Source: Myxococcales bacterium (GTDB lineage Bacteria > Myxococcota > Myxococcia > Myxococcales > Myxococcaceae). Taken from it: DNA of 64,000 nt. Shown in pieces: positions 1 to 10,063 of this stretch. Under the pieces are notes generated by a model. That model ran no database searches. It saw nothing but the letters and a program-made list of their open reading frames with translations, and had not been told where the DNA came from. The stretch covers positions 107,413-171,412 of the forward strand of contig JADLDB010000056.1 of NCBI GenBank assembly GCA_020846875.1, read 5' to 3'. Each line of letters opens with the position of its first letter. Position 1 is the first letter of the stretch. A program made the position numbers and the translations under genes.

Positions 1-4
1 GCCC

Positions 5-526
5 ATGCTGCGCGCGCTCCTCCTCTTCCTGGCCCTCTCCCAGGCCGCTCCGCAGAAGGCGCCCCCTGGGCCCAGCCGCTCCGAGACGGCCAAGCTCTTC
101 TTCCTCACCGGCGACCTCGCCAAGGCCCAGGAGATCGCCCGCGCCGGCGCCTCCTCGAAGGCGGACGGCAAGAAGTGCCAGGCGCTGGTCAAGCTGCTCG
201 CCGAGTACGCCTTCCTCGCCGGCCGCATCGACGACTTCACCCCCGAGCAGGCCAGGCAGTTCCTGGAGCTCGACGCGAAGATCACCCCCGACGCGCGGGG
301 GAAGCTGACGAAGCAGGCCCTCGAGCGCTTCGTCGACAGGCCCCTGTCCATCGCGAAGCTGCGGGCCGAAGCCGGCGATCGCGAAGGGGCCCGGGGCATC
401 GCCCAGGACATCCTGAAGGTCGCTCCAAAGCACCCGGAAACGCTGGCGTTCCTCAAGTCCCTCGACGCGCCCGACGGCGGCGCCGCCACGGGCCGGCCGG
501 ACGGTGGGCAATCGCCGCGGAAGTAG
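5..526 (+). CDS. Small exported hypothetical protein with a TPR-like tail
   Basis: A 173-residue protein with a short hydrophobic N-terminus (MLRALLLFLALSQAAPQ) that looks like a signal peptide, so it is probably exported. The rest is Ala/Leu/Lys-rich and helical. The segment around residues 118-150 (AEAGDREGARGIAQDILKVAP) resembles a tetratricopeptide helix pair, and the tail is Gly/Asp-rich and probably disordered. The start lies only four bases into the window, so a longer N-terminus cannot be excluded, though the signal-like sequence supports this ATG. The next gene follows after 17 bases on the same strand and may be cotranscribed. I do not recognise a family, and the function is unknown. 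Confidence 0.6.
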   Translation: MLRALLLFLALSQAAPQKAPPGPSRSETAKLFFLTGDLAKAQEIARAGASSKADGKKCQALVKLLAEYAFLAGRIDDFTPEQARQFLELDAKITPDARGKLTKQALERFVDRPLSIAKLRAEAGDREGARGIAQDILKVAPKHPETLAFLKSLDAPDGGAATGRPDGGQSPRK

Positions 527-543
527 GGCGTTACAGAAGCGCC

Positions 544-1248
544 ATGCGCGCCCTGCTGCCCCTGACGACGCTCCTGTTGGCCTCCACCGCCTGCGCCGGG
601 ATCCACGGCAGCGGCACCATCGTGCAGGTGCGCGCCGAGGCGTTGCCGGGCTTCGACCAGGTCGACCTCGCGGGGGGCCTCGACGCGATCATCCGCCGCG
701 GCGCGCCGGGGGTGGTGCTGGAAGGGGACGACAACATCTTGGCGGCGTACGAGGTGAAGGTGGAAGGCGAGCTGCTCCGCATCCACCCGAAGGCCGGCGT
801 GTCACTCACCCCGTCGCGCGAGGTGAAGGCCTTCATCTCGCTGCCTGATCTGCGCAAGGTGGTGGCCTCGGGCGGCGTGGACGTGCGGGTGGAGAACGGG
901 GTGAGCAGCAGCCTGGCGCTGGAGCTCTCGGGCGGCGTGGAGCTGGAGGCGCGGGACGTGAAGCTGGCGGTGCTGCAGGTGCAGGCGTCGGGCGGGGTGC
1001 AGGTGGAGCTCTCTGGCGCGGCGGAGAGCGTCGATCTGCACCTCTCGGGAGGCGTCGACTTCGACGCCGAGCACCTCACGGCGCAGACGGTGTTGGTGGA
1101 CGCGTCAGGCGGCTGCGAGGTGGACGTGGTGGCCACCGAGTCGATCACCGGCAAGGCCTCGGGCGGCGTGGATCTCACCGTGCGGGGCAACCCGCCCAAG
1201 AGCCGCGTAGAGGGCGCGGGCGGCGCGTCGATCGAGTGGAAGGACTGA
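544..1248 (+). CDS. DUF2807 (head GIN domain) lipoprotein
   Basis: A 234-residue predicted lipoprotein: MRALLPLTTLLLASTAC ends in a lipobox with Cys17 as the lipidation site. The mature part matches the DUF2807 auto-transporter adhesin head GIN fold seen in many secreted bacterial proteins. It contains at least six evenly spaced [AL]SGG[VC] turns (for example ASGGVDVRVENG, LSGGVELEAR, ASGGVQVELSG), as expected for a right-handed beta-helix in which each rung carries one Gly-Gly turn. The start at 544 was chosen because it begins the signal peptide; the open frame runs further upstream but without a signal. The family is usually a surface or periplasmic protein of unknown function, and nothing more specific can be inferred here. 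Confidence 0.8.
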   Translation: MRALLPLTTLLLASTACAGIHGSGTIVQVRAEALPGFDQVDLAGGLDAIIRRGAPGVVLEGDDNILAAYEVKVEGELLRIHPKAGVSLTPSREVKAFISLPDLRKVVASGGVDVRVENGVSSSLALELSGGVELEARDVKLAVLQVQASGGVQVELSGAAESVDLHLSGGVDFDAEHLTAQTVLVDASGGCEVDVVATESITGKASGGVDLTVRGNPPKSRVEGAGGASIEWKD

Positions 1249-1322
1249 AGTCCCGCTGTCCTCTCGAGGGCGGCGCGCTTCCTCCAGTCGCTCATCACCG
1301 AGCTCCGGCCGGTGTGAGGACG

Positions 1323-1362
1323 AAAAAAGGGCGGCTCCAGCCTTCATCAAGCCGGAGCCGCC
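1323..1362 (-). terminator. Intrinsic terminator of nrdJ
   Basis: Perfect 9-bp inverted repeat GGCGGCTCC (1330-1338) / GGAGCCGCC (1354-1362) with a 15-nt loop. On the minus strand it is followed by a run of six T (A-run at 1323-1328 on the plus strand). It lies about 145 bp beyond the nrdJ stop and is oriented to end that transcript. The rest of 1249-1506 holds no gene that I can see. Confidence 0.8.
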
Positions 1363-1506
1363 TCCCCCTCCCGGAAATGAAGCGACAGGGATCGCTCGAA
1401 GGCCTCCCCCGTCTGGACCGGCTCTTCCCGGCCCCTTCGTGTTTCCTGGTGTCGCGTGGGCGGCGGCGAGCTCCCGCAAAGAAGCCCGCCGGCCGCGCAC
1501 CCTCTT

Positions 1507-4287
<2,781 letters not shown>

Positions 4288-4510
4288 GGTGATCCCCTCC
4301 ATAACGCTTCAGACGGCAGTGGGTGTGAACGGCGCGACGAGTTGGGTGAATTGGGTGGCTGGTTGAGAGTTGACTGCGAGTATGAGTGAAAGCCGACGAG
4401 TGCCTGCCGCCGCGCGGGATGAGGCCCCGGGGCGTGAAAGTCGCAAAAGGTAGGATTTGTCGTACCTGGGGACCCCTCCAGTCCCTGTCCCCCGCATCGG
4501 GAGGGGGGCG

Positions 4511-4541
4511 ATTAGTGCCAAAGGTCGTGGCCACCTGTCAA
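4511..4541 (-). promoter_or_regulatory. Candidate nrdJ promoter
   Basis: On the minus strand, TTGACA (4541-4536) is followed after 19 bases by ACTAAT (4516-4511). The -35 is perfect, but the spacing is long and the -10 is two off consensus. A second perfect TTGACA lies at 4568-4563, overlapping the first NrdR-like box, but it has only a poor -10 (ATGCTT or GATGCT). Either could drive nrdJ, about 220-280 bp upstream of its start. Confidence 0.45.
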
Positions 4542-4549
4542 GCATCGAC

Positions 4550-4565
4550 CAACTAGATGTTGTGT
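4550..4565. promoter_or_regulatory. NrdR box 1 (candidate)
   Basis: CAACTAGATGTTGTGT matches 12 of 16 positions of the NrdR consensus acaCwAtATaTwGtgt, including every strongly conserved position. NrdR is the ATP/dATP-sensing repressor of ribonucleotide reductase genes. The site overlaps a TTGACA at 4563-4568 upstream of nrdJ. Confidence 0.65.
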
Positions 4566-4581
4566 CAATTTTTCTTCCGAT

Positions 4582-4597
4582 ACCCAAGGCTTAGGGT
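4582..4597. promoter_or_regulatory. NrdR box 2 (candidate)
   Basis: ACCCAAGGCTTAGGGT is a near-palindrome matching 11 of 16 NrdR consensus positions, with the centre diverged. It starts exactly 32 bp from box 1, about three helical turns, which is the spacing usual for paired NrdR boxes. It is weaker than box 1 and supported mainly by position. Confidence 0.5.
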
Positions 4598-4819
4598 GTT
4601 TTTGGCCTGTGGGAAACTCGCCCTTCCGCAGCCAGCCCCGGAAAATCGGCCTCTGCGCAGGGTTGTGCGCCCAGGTGGGACGATCCCCTCATGAAGCCGC
4701 CTGATGCATATGGTCACAGCAATACATGACTTTTCATGGCTCCCCATCGATCGGTGAAGTCGACTTTGCTGATTGTACGTGAGGCAAGGTGATCAGCTTT
4801 CCCTTGGAGACTTCAGGGA

Positions 4820-4839
4820 GAGGCCGGAAGGTCGGCCTC
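4820..4839 (+). other. Hairpin upstream of the ferredoxin gene
   Basis: GAGGCCG (4820-4826), loop GAAGGT, CGGCCTC (4833-4839): a perfect 7-bp stem. A GTTTTGCG sequence follows 8 bases later. It lies 100 bp before the ferredoxin start and could be a leader structure or weak attenuator; no tested function is implied. Confidence 0.4.
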
Positions 4840-4939
4840 GCGGGCCGTTTTGCGCGAAGGCGTACCGTCAGCGAAGTCTTCCGTGGGGCTCACGAGAAAG
4901 CGCGCAAGCGCGGCGCGGTTTGAGTACACGAGATCGCCC

Positions 4940-5275
4940 ATGCCTCCTCCGTACGCGCGCCACCTCTTCGTGTGCACCAACCGTCGCCCCGACGGCAGCC
5001 CGCGCGGCTGCTGTGCTTCGAAGGGGGGCGACGAGGTGCGCCTGGAGTTCAAGCGCCAGCTCGACGCGCACGGGGTGAAGGGCGTGCGGGCCAACAACGC
5101 CGGCTGCCTCGACGCCTGCGAGCGCGGGGTGTCGGTGGTCGTCTACCCGGACGGCGTCTGGTACGGCGAGGTGACGGTGGCCGACGTGAAGGAGCTCGTC
5201 GAGGAGCACGTCATGGCGGGCCGGCCGGTGGAGCGCCTGCGGATGAAGCTGCCCATCGAGCGGAAGAAGGACTGA
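4940..5275 (+). CDS. (2Fe-2S) ferredoxin, thioredoxin-like fold (Shethna type)
   Basis: A 111-residue protein of the thioredoxin-like [2Fe-2S] ferredoxin family. The four cluster-ligand Cys are in the expected pattern: HLFVCTNRR near the N-terminus, GCC about a dozen residues later, then NNAGCLDACERG, followed by the hallmark VVVYPDGVWYG and a C-terminal helix (VADVKELVEEHV). These proteins carry electrons or act in redox regulation and FeS chemistry in the cytoplasm. The ATG at 4940 was chosen because the family begins a few residues before the first Cys; the upstream in-frame ATG adds 30 unlike residues. It stands alone, convergent with the FHA gene, so its redox partner is unknown. Confidence 0.9.
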   Translation: MPPPYARHLFVCTNRRPDGSPRGCCASKGGDEVRLEFKRQLDAHGVKGVRANNAGCLDACERGVSVVVYPDGVWYGEVTVADVKELVEEHVMAGRPVERLRMKLPIERKKD

Positions 5276-5336
5276 CAGCGGGCCCTGCGGCTCGCGCTCC
5301 TGCGGATGCTGACGAAGAGGAAGCTTCTCCTGAGCA

Positions 5337-6278
5337 CTATCGCCGGGCGTCGTCCCAGGCGATGAGCTCGCTCACCCCCGACTCCAGGTACGGGCAGGCG
5401 CGGCGCAGCGCCAGGTAGGTTTCCTCGAGCAGCGCGCGGGGCGGGGGCCGCATCAAGGCACGCTGCGCCCGGCGCGGGGGCGCGTCGGGCTCGATCCCCT
5501 TCAGGACGATGGTGCGCAGCGACGGCGGCAGCACCGCCGCGGAGAGCGCCTCGAGCAGCACCTCCACCGGCGCTCGCGCGTCGAGTTGGCGCGGCTCCAC
5601 CTCCACCTCGAGGAGAGCGAGGAAGCGGGCCGCCGGGACCAGGGAGAGGTGGCGGAGCACCCAGGTGGTGTGGACGGGCTCCTCGGCGGGGAGGAAGGGA
5701 AGGGTGAGGCTGGAGAGCAACCCCCACCGGTGCCAGCGCAGCTTCATCCGGCGCCCACCGAGGCGATTGCCCAGCTGCCAGCGGGCGAGCGGCCCCAACC
5801 AGGGGAGCGTGGAGGCAGGAGGTCGCTCCACCGCCGAAAGCCAGGTGCCGAGCGGGTGACCCTGCTCCAGCAGCCAGTCGGCCCAGACGCGCCAGGGCCC
5901 GTCGGACTTCGGATCGGCGGCGATCGCCTCTTCGAGGCCCGGGTGCAGGGGGATCGTCTCCGTGGGGCCCTGCACGAAGCGGACGATGGTGGCGGCCAGG
6001 TCCAGCAGGTCCCCGGACGCCAGCACCACCGGCGTTCGCGCGTTCTTCCCGTTCACCAGCGTCCCGTTGGTGGACGAGCGATCCTCGGCGGTCCACCGTC
6101 CGTCCTCGCGGCGCGCCAGGCGGGCGTGCTGGCGGCTCACCAGGTAGCTGGGCAGGTTCCAGGCGCCGCCCTGCCGGCCGATGTCGAAGGGCGAGCGATC
6201 GAGGGGAACCCGAAGGCCGTCCTCCACGCCGGTGTGGCGCACGGCGGTGACGACCTCCAGGTGGGCGGCTTCGGCCAC
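5337..6278 (-). CDS. FHA-domain protein with TIGR02996 repeat-companion domain
   Basis: A 313-residue protein (GTG start). Residues about 25-105 form a forkhead-associated phosphothreonine-binding domain, with the GR...SRQHARL and SSTNGTLVNG signatures. It is followed around 112-145 by a TIGR02996 motif (LEEAIAADP ... WRVWADWLLEQGHPLG), a short module found mainly in Myxococcota and Planctomycetota proteins. The remaining 170 residues are Leu/Arg-rich, and I recognise nothing in them. FHA domains usually dock onto phosphothreonine made by Hanks-type kinases, and one such kinase lies at 40996 in this window, though a link is only a guess. The gene is divergent from the lipoprotein gene at 6386 and convergent with the ferredoxin. 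Confidence 0.8.
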   Translation of the reverse strand: MAEAAHLEVVTAVRHTGVEDGLRVPLDRSPFDIGRQGGAWNLPSYLVSRQHARLARREDGRWTAEDRSSTNGTLVNGKNARTPVVLASGDLLDLAATIVRFVQGPTETIPLHPGLEEAIAADPKSDGPWRVWADWLLEQGHPLGTWLSAVERPPASTLPWLGPLARWQLGNRLGGRRMKLRWHRWGLLSSLTLPFLPAEEPVHTTWVLRHLSLVPAARFLALLEVEVEPRQLDARAPVEVLLEALSAAVLPPSLRTIVLKGIEPDAPPRRAQRALMRPPPRALLEETYLALRRACPYLESGVSELIAWDDARR

Positions 6279-6385
6279 GTCGTCGATTCTCGCGCGAAGC
6301 GGTGTGGGCGCGAAACCGCTGGCCAGTCATACTTCCCGCATATCGTTGCCGCGGAGGCAGCCCGAGCTGCCCGTGGAGGCCGCCG

Positions 6386-7876
6386 GTGGTGTTTCGCGTC
6401 GTGGTGTTGTGGCTTCTTGTCGCGCTGACCGGCTGCGCGCGCACGGGGCTGGTGGACTTCCCACCTGACACCGGCGGCGGCGCGGGCGGAGGCGGCCAGG
6501 GCGGGGGAACGGGAGGAGGAGGCGGCGGTCCTGCGTGTCTCTCCTTCGCCGGCCTCCAGGGGACGCAGCGGATCCTCCCCGGCACGGCCCGCGCCGCGCG
6601 CTTCACCAAGGACGCGCTCCTCATCGCCACGGAGCCGGGCGGGGAGGCGTTCCGGGTGGAGCTCCCGGGCCTCAGCGCGCGCCGCCTGGCCACCGACGTG
6701 GACGACGTGCAGCCGCTGGGGGAGTCGGGGCGCGTGCTGCTGCAGAAGGGAACTTCCTTCGGTTACCACCTGCGCGTCCTGGACGACGCCGGGGAGCGGC
6801 CGCTGGCGGACGAGGTGTGCGGCCACCTCGCCAGCCCGGCAGGAGACGTGCTCTTCACCGTCACCCGCTGCGACCTCGACTGGAACGGCACGCTGGAGCG
6901 GATCGACGTGGCCTCGGGGCTGCGCACCACCATCGCGACGCAGGCCTCGGGCTTCTCGATGGTGGTGCAGGGCGAACGCTTGGCGGTCGTGACCGGCGCG
7001 GGCGTGGACGCGCGCTGCTTCTGGGGGAGCGCGCGGTGTGAGCTGCGGACCCTGGCGGGTGGCCTGGTGGTGACCTCGGGCCTGGGCTGCCACCACCCCA
7101 CCATCACCCGCGCCGGAGAGGTGCTTGCCCTGCGGCAGCCGGCGGGCTGCGCGGACGTCACGGTGCAGGATCTGCTGATCCGCCGCGCGGCCGGTGGTCC
7201 CTTCGACGTGCTGGCGCGGAGCATCAGCCCCGGACCCCACCAGCGCTGGGAGCTGGATCTCTCGCCTGATCAGCGGACGCTCCTCGCGCAGCGCAGGGGC
7301 GCCACCGGGGTGGACCAACTGGCGATCTGGATCGAAGAAGGGGCCGACCGCGTGCTCACCACCGGGGCGGTGGGCGCGGACGAGCTCCCGCCGGAGTTCC
7401 CGCTGCGGCGCTTCACCTCCTCGGGCGTGAACGTCGGCTTCTTCGCCAACACCGCGTCGGGGATCGAGCTGCGCGGCATTCCCACCGCGAGAGGCGCCGA
7501 GGTGCGGCTGGCCTCGGGGCTCACCCGGCTGCTCTCCGACTGGCCCGGCACCGAAGAGCTGGTGTTTCACCGCCCGGGCCCCACGCCGGATGTCCTGCTC
7601 GGGCACGCGGCCTCGGGCGCGGTCGCCGTCCTGTTCCCGGCGAGGGGCCAGACGCGGCTGCTGGGCGTGACTCCGGACGGGAGAGGGGCGGTGATCCTGG
7701 ACGAGCTTCCCAGCTCCGGCGAGCTGCACTTCGCCCCGAGGCGTGGGCCGGCCCAGTCCCTGGGCACCTGGACGGTGTCGCACCTGATCACCCCGGTGAT
7801 GGATCCCGAAGGCTGCGCGGTGGTCTTCGACAGCGATCACGGCGGCGGCGGGACCTTCCTCGCGCGCCTGCCCTGA
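6386..7876 (+). CDS. Lipoprotein with a probable beta-propeller domain
   Basis: A 496-residue predicted lipoprotein. GTG at 6386 is chosen because GGAGG at 6375-6379 sits six bases upstream and the product then starts directly with a signal peptide (VVFRVVVLWLLVALTGC, lipobox LTGC). A Gly-rich linker (GGGAGGGGQGGGTGGGGGG) separates the lipid anchor from the folded part, a common layout in myxobacterial surface lipoproteins. The rest shows repeated beta-strand units such as GFSMVVQGERLAVVTG and QRWELDLSPDQRTLLAQRRG, resembling TolB/WD40-like propeller blades. There are six Cys, probably disulphides. No catalytic motif is visible. The gene converges on the DUF1444 gene with only six bases between stops. 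Confidence 0.7.
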   Translation: MVFRVVVLWLLVALTGCARTGLVDFPPDTGGGAGGGGQGGGTGGGGGGPACLSFAGLQGTQRILPGTARAARFTKDALLIATEPGGEAFRVELPGLSARRLATDVDDVQPLGESGRVLLQKGTSFGYHLRVLDDAGERPLADEVCGHLASPAGDVLFTVTRCDLDWNGTLERIDVASGLRTTIATQASGFSMVVQGERLAVVTGAGVDARCFWGSARCELRTLAGGLVVTSGLGCHHPTITRAGEVLALRQPAGCADVTVQDLLIRRAAGGPFDVLARSISPGPHQRWELDLSPDQRTLLAQRRGATGVDQLAIWIEEGADRVLTTGAVGADELPPEFPLRRFTSSGVNVGFFANTASGIELRGIPTARGAEVRLASGLTRLLSDWPGTEELVFHRPGPTPDVLLGHAASGAVAVLFPARGQTRLLGVTPDGRGAVILDELPSSGELHFAPRRGPAQSLGTWTVSHLITPVMDPEGCAVVFDSDHGGGGTFLARLP

Positions 7877-7888
7877 CGGCCTTCAGGG
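7871..7888. terminator. Hairpin formed by two convergent stop codons
   Basis: CCCTGA (7871-7876) and TCAGGG (7883-7888) form a 6-bp stem with a 6-base loop. Each arm contains the stop codon of one of the two converging genes. There is no T-run, so it may at most act as a weak bidirectional terminator. Confidence 0.35.
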
Positions 7889-9241
7889 AAGTCCGGGCTC
7901 CAGCGCCTTCACCTGTTTCGCGTTGGGGAACCCGCGCACCCGGAAGCGATCGGGCCCCGGGAGCGGGGCCGACTGCACCGCGCGCCCCAGCATCTTCCGG
8001 AACGCGTCCCAGGGCGCCGCGCCGATCACCTGCTGCTCCTTGGGCTTGTCGAGATCGACGAAGACCACCCAGTCCGCCTTCGGCATGAGCGAGTCCACGG
8101 TCTTCGTCAGCACCACGTAGGTGTAGCGCTCGCCCGTCTTCTTGCTCTCCACGCGGAAGAGCGTGTTGACGAAGAGGTCGGTGCCCTCGGCCTCGTGCTT
8201 CTCGTCGAGCGCGGCCTTCTGATCGTTGGCGTCCATCACCCGGGCGTCGTCGGCGTATTCCTTCAGGTCGGCGAAGGCCTCCGAGTCCGGATCGGGGAGG
8301 AAGAGCTCCCACTTCTCGCCTTTCAGGCGCCACGCCCGCCCGGTGGTGGCCCGGGGCAGCCGCAGCGCCTCGTCCACCTCGTCCAGCGCGGTGAGGAGGC
8401 CGTCGGTGTCCTGAGATCCGCTGACGATCAACACGTCGCGGTGGGGGAGGAACACCACCGGATCGCCCTTCACCCGCAGCCGCTTGAGGCGCGCGGGGGT
8501 GAGCACCCGCGAAGGATCGTAGTTGTCCTTCCACGGCGATCGGTACACGCCTTCCACCACCTCCTCGAAGCGCTTCTCTTCGCGGGCCTCGAGGTTGGCG
8601 ATCGCGTCGGCCCAGGCCTTCTCGGGCGTCACGCCCCAGTCCTCGAGCTGCCCGGTGGTGACGAACTGCATGCTGGACTCGCCGTCGTAGACGAGGGCGG
8701 CGGCGAGCTCCTCGGCCACCTCCCGCCGGACGACGTTGTGGTCCGGAGTGCGGATGTCGAGGAGATCCAGGTACACGGCGTCGCGCACGCTGGGCATCAA
8801 GAAGGCCTTCGCGTCCGCGTACTTCTCGGCCATCGGCGCGGGGAACAGGCCGCGGGCGGTGCGATCCACGAAGGCGCCGCGCTCCTGCTCGGGCGTCTGC
8901 CGGTACTCGCCATACAGGTTGGCGAGGGACATCACCGTGCCGGCGTCGGAGCGCAGAGAGCTGTCGGACGGCTGGTAGACGAAGTCGGCGTGCCCGGCGT
9001 CGGCCAGCGAGGCGAGCAGCTGCTGGGCGAAGTCGGCCTCCGTGGGGCCCTCGACCGCTTCGTCGCCACCGGCGCCGGCGTCGGCGATGAGCGCGCGAGG
9101 CCCGCCCACCGTGCGTGGCTTCGCCTCTTCGTAGTCGAAGTACGAGAGGCCGGCGGCGACCAGCCCCAGCCCCAGGCAGCCCACCACCGCGAGGCCCAGC
9201 CCGAGGGCGATGGCCAGGCCCGTCTTCTTGTTCTGCTCCAT
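7883..9241 (-). CDS. Membrane-anchored DUF1444 family protein
   Basis: A 452-residue protein starting MEQNKKTGLAIALG; the preceding in-frame ATG adds only a basic 12-residue extension. Residues about 7-30 form one transmembrane helix (GLGLAVVGCLGLGLVAAGLSYF), so the bulk is tethered outside the cytoplasm. From about residue 95 it matches the DUF1444 pattern: SLANLYGEYRQTPEQERGAF, SMQFVTTGQLEDWGV and GDPVVFLPHRDVLIVSGSQD. DUF1444 members are usually soluble and uncharacterised, so the added membrane anchor is unusual. The gene is downstream of the BI-1 gene on the same strand (76-bp gap) and may share its transcript. Function unknown. Confidence 0.7.
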   Translation of the reverse strand: MEQNKKTGLAIALGLGLAVVGCLGLGLVAAGLSYFDYEEAKPRTVGGPRALIADAGAGGDEAVEGPTEADFAQQLLASLADAGHADFVYQPSDSSLRSDAGTVMSLANLYGEYRQTPEQERGAFVDRTARGLFPAPMAEKYADAKAFLMPSVRDAVYLDLLDIRTPDHNVVRREVAEELAAALVYDGESSMQFVTTGQLEDWGVTPEKAWADAIANLEAREEKRFEEVVEGVYRSPWKDNYDPSRVLTPARLKRLRVKGDPVVFLPHRDVLIVSGSQDTDGLLTALDEVDEALRLPRATTGRAWRLKGEKWELFLPDPDSEAFADLKEYADDARVMDANDQKAALDEKHEAEGTDLFVNTLFRVESKKTGERYTYVVLTKTVDSLMPKADWVVFVDLDKPKEQQVIGAAPWDAFRKMLGRAVQSAPLPGPDRFRVRGFPNAKQVKALEPGLP

Positions 9242-9317
9242 GGGCCGCTGCAAAGGACGGCGGCCCGCCGGGGTCAACCCCCAACGGGCCGTGCCGGGAC
9301 GATTCTGGCACCTTTGG

Positions 9318-10028
9318 TCAGCGCCGCCGGCCGAACAACCGCAGGAGCGCGAGGAACAGGTTGATGAAGTCCAGGTAGAGGATCAGCGCGCCGTGGATCG
9401 CCAGGGACTGCGCCGAAGAGAAGCCGCTGGACGCGTGGTATTGGCGCAGCTTCTGGGTGTCGTAGGCGGTCAGCCCCGCGAAGATCACCACCGCCGCGGC
9501 GGACTTCACGAAGCCCAGCATGTCCGACTGGAGGAAGATGTTGACGATCCCCGCGATGATGATCCCGATGAGGCCGATGAAGAGGAACGGCGCCCAGGCC
9601 GACAGGTTCTTCTTCGTCACCGTGCCGTACACGCTCATCGCGGCGAAGCCGGCGGCGGTGATGAAGAAGGCCGAGGCGATGCTGCCCAGCTCGTACACGT
9701 AGAAGAGGACCGAGAAGACCAGGCCGTTGATGAAGGCGTAGATGAGGAACATCCCCGCCGCGACCGGGCCGCTCACCTTCTGGGCGATGAAGGAGAAGAG
9801 GAGGACGATCCCGAAGCCGCCCAGCATCAGGATCATGAAGTGGGGCGCCAGGGCGGCGAACAGCGCCTGGTTGCTCGCCACCACCCACGAGGTGATGCCG
9901 GTGAGCCCCAGGCCCATCGTCATCCACCAGTACACGCGCTGCATGAAGACGCGCGCCGACTCCTGCGCCAGCACTCCGCCCGCGGAGTAGTCGCCGTACG
10001 CGCTCTGTCCCTGAGGTTCAAACGCCAT
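9318..10028 (-). CDS. Bax inhibitor-1/YccA family membrane protein
   Basis: A 236-residue polytopic membrane protein with seven hydrophobic segments after a 30-residue polar N-terminus. It has the family core GLVFSVLFYVYELGSIASAFFITAAGFAAMS and the C-terminal GALILYLDFINLFLALLRLFG, including the conserved Asp pair that in the Bacillus homologue YetJ gates a pH-dependent calcium leak. In bacteria these proteins are inner-membrane ion-leak channels or FtsH-interacting modulators (YccA). The start ATG at 10028 is preceded by GGGAG about 11 bases upstream. It follows the ATP-grasp-like gene by 35 bp on the same strand, so the two are probably cotranscribed. Confidence 0.9.
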   Translation of the reverse strand: MAFEPQGQSAYGDYSAGGVLAQESARVFMQRVYWWMTMGLGLTGITSWVVASNQALFAALAPHFMILMLGGFGIVLLFSFIAQKVSGPVAAGMFLIYAFINGLVFSVLFYVYELGSIASAFFITAAGFAAMSVYGTVTKKNLSAWAPFLFIGLIGIIIAGIVNIFLQSDMLGFVKSAAAVVIFAGLTAYDTQKLRQYHASSGFSSAQSLAIHGALILYLDFINLFLALLRLFGRRR

Positions 10029-10063
10029 GTGTGCTCGGCTCCCTTCTTCAAGAAGACTGCGGA

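Larger units (their letters stand above)
4288..4939. other. Intergenic region between nrdJ and the ferredoxin gene
   Basis: About 650 bp with no convincing coding sequence. It is the most AT-rich stretch I noticed in the window (notably 4540-4600 and 4690-4790). It holds the nrdJ control region (4511-4597), weak hairpins near 4450-4507 in the nrdJ leader (AGGTA/TACCT and CCCCTCC/GGAGGGG) and a clean hairpin at 4820-4839. A short minus-strand frame around 4565-4747 has no family resemblance and is not called. Confidence 0.6.

Noticed and set aside
4300..4600. Cobalamin riboswitch in the nrdJ leader
   Set aside because: A B12-dependent RNR would be a natural target, but I could not find the B12-box core or the expected paired arms in the minus-strand leader.
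4565..4747. Minus-strand 60-codon frame upstream of nrdJ
   Set aside because: No family resemblance or ribosome site, and it overlaps the nrdJ operator region.
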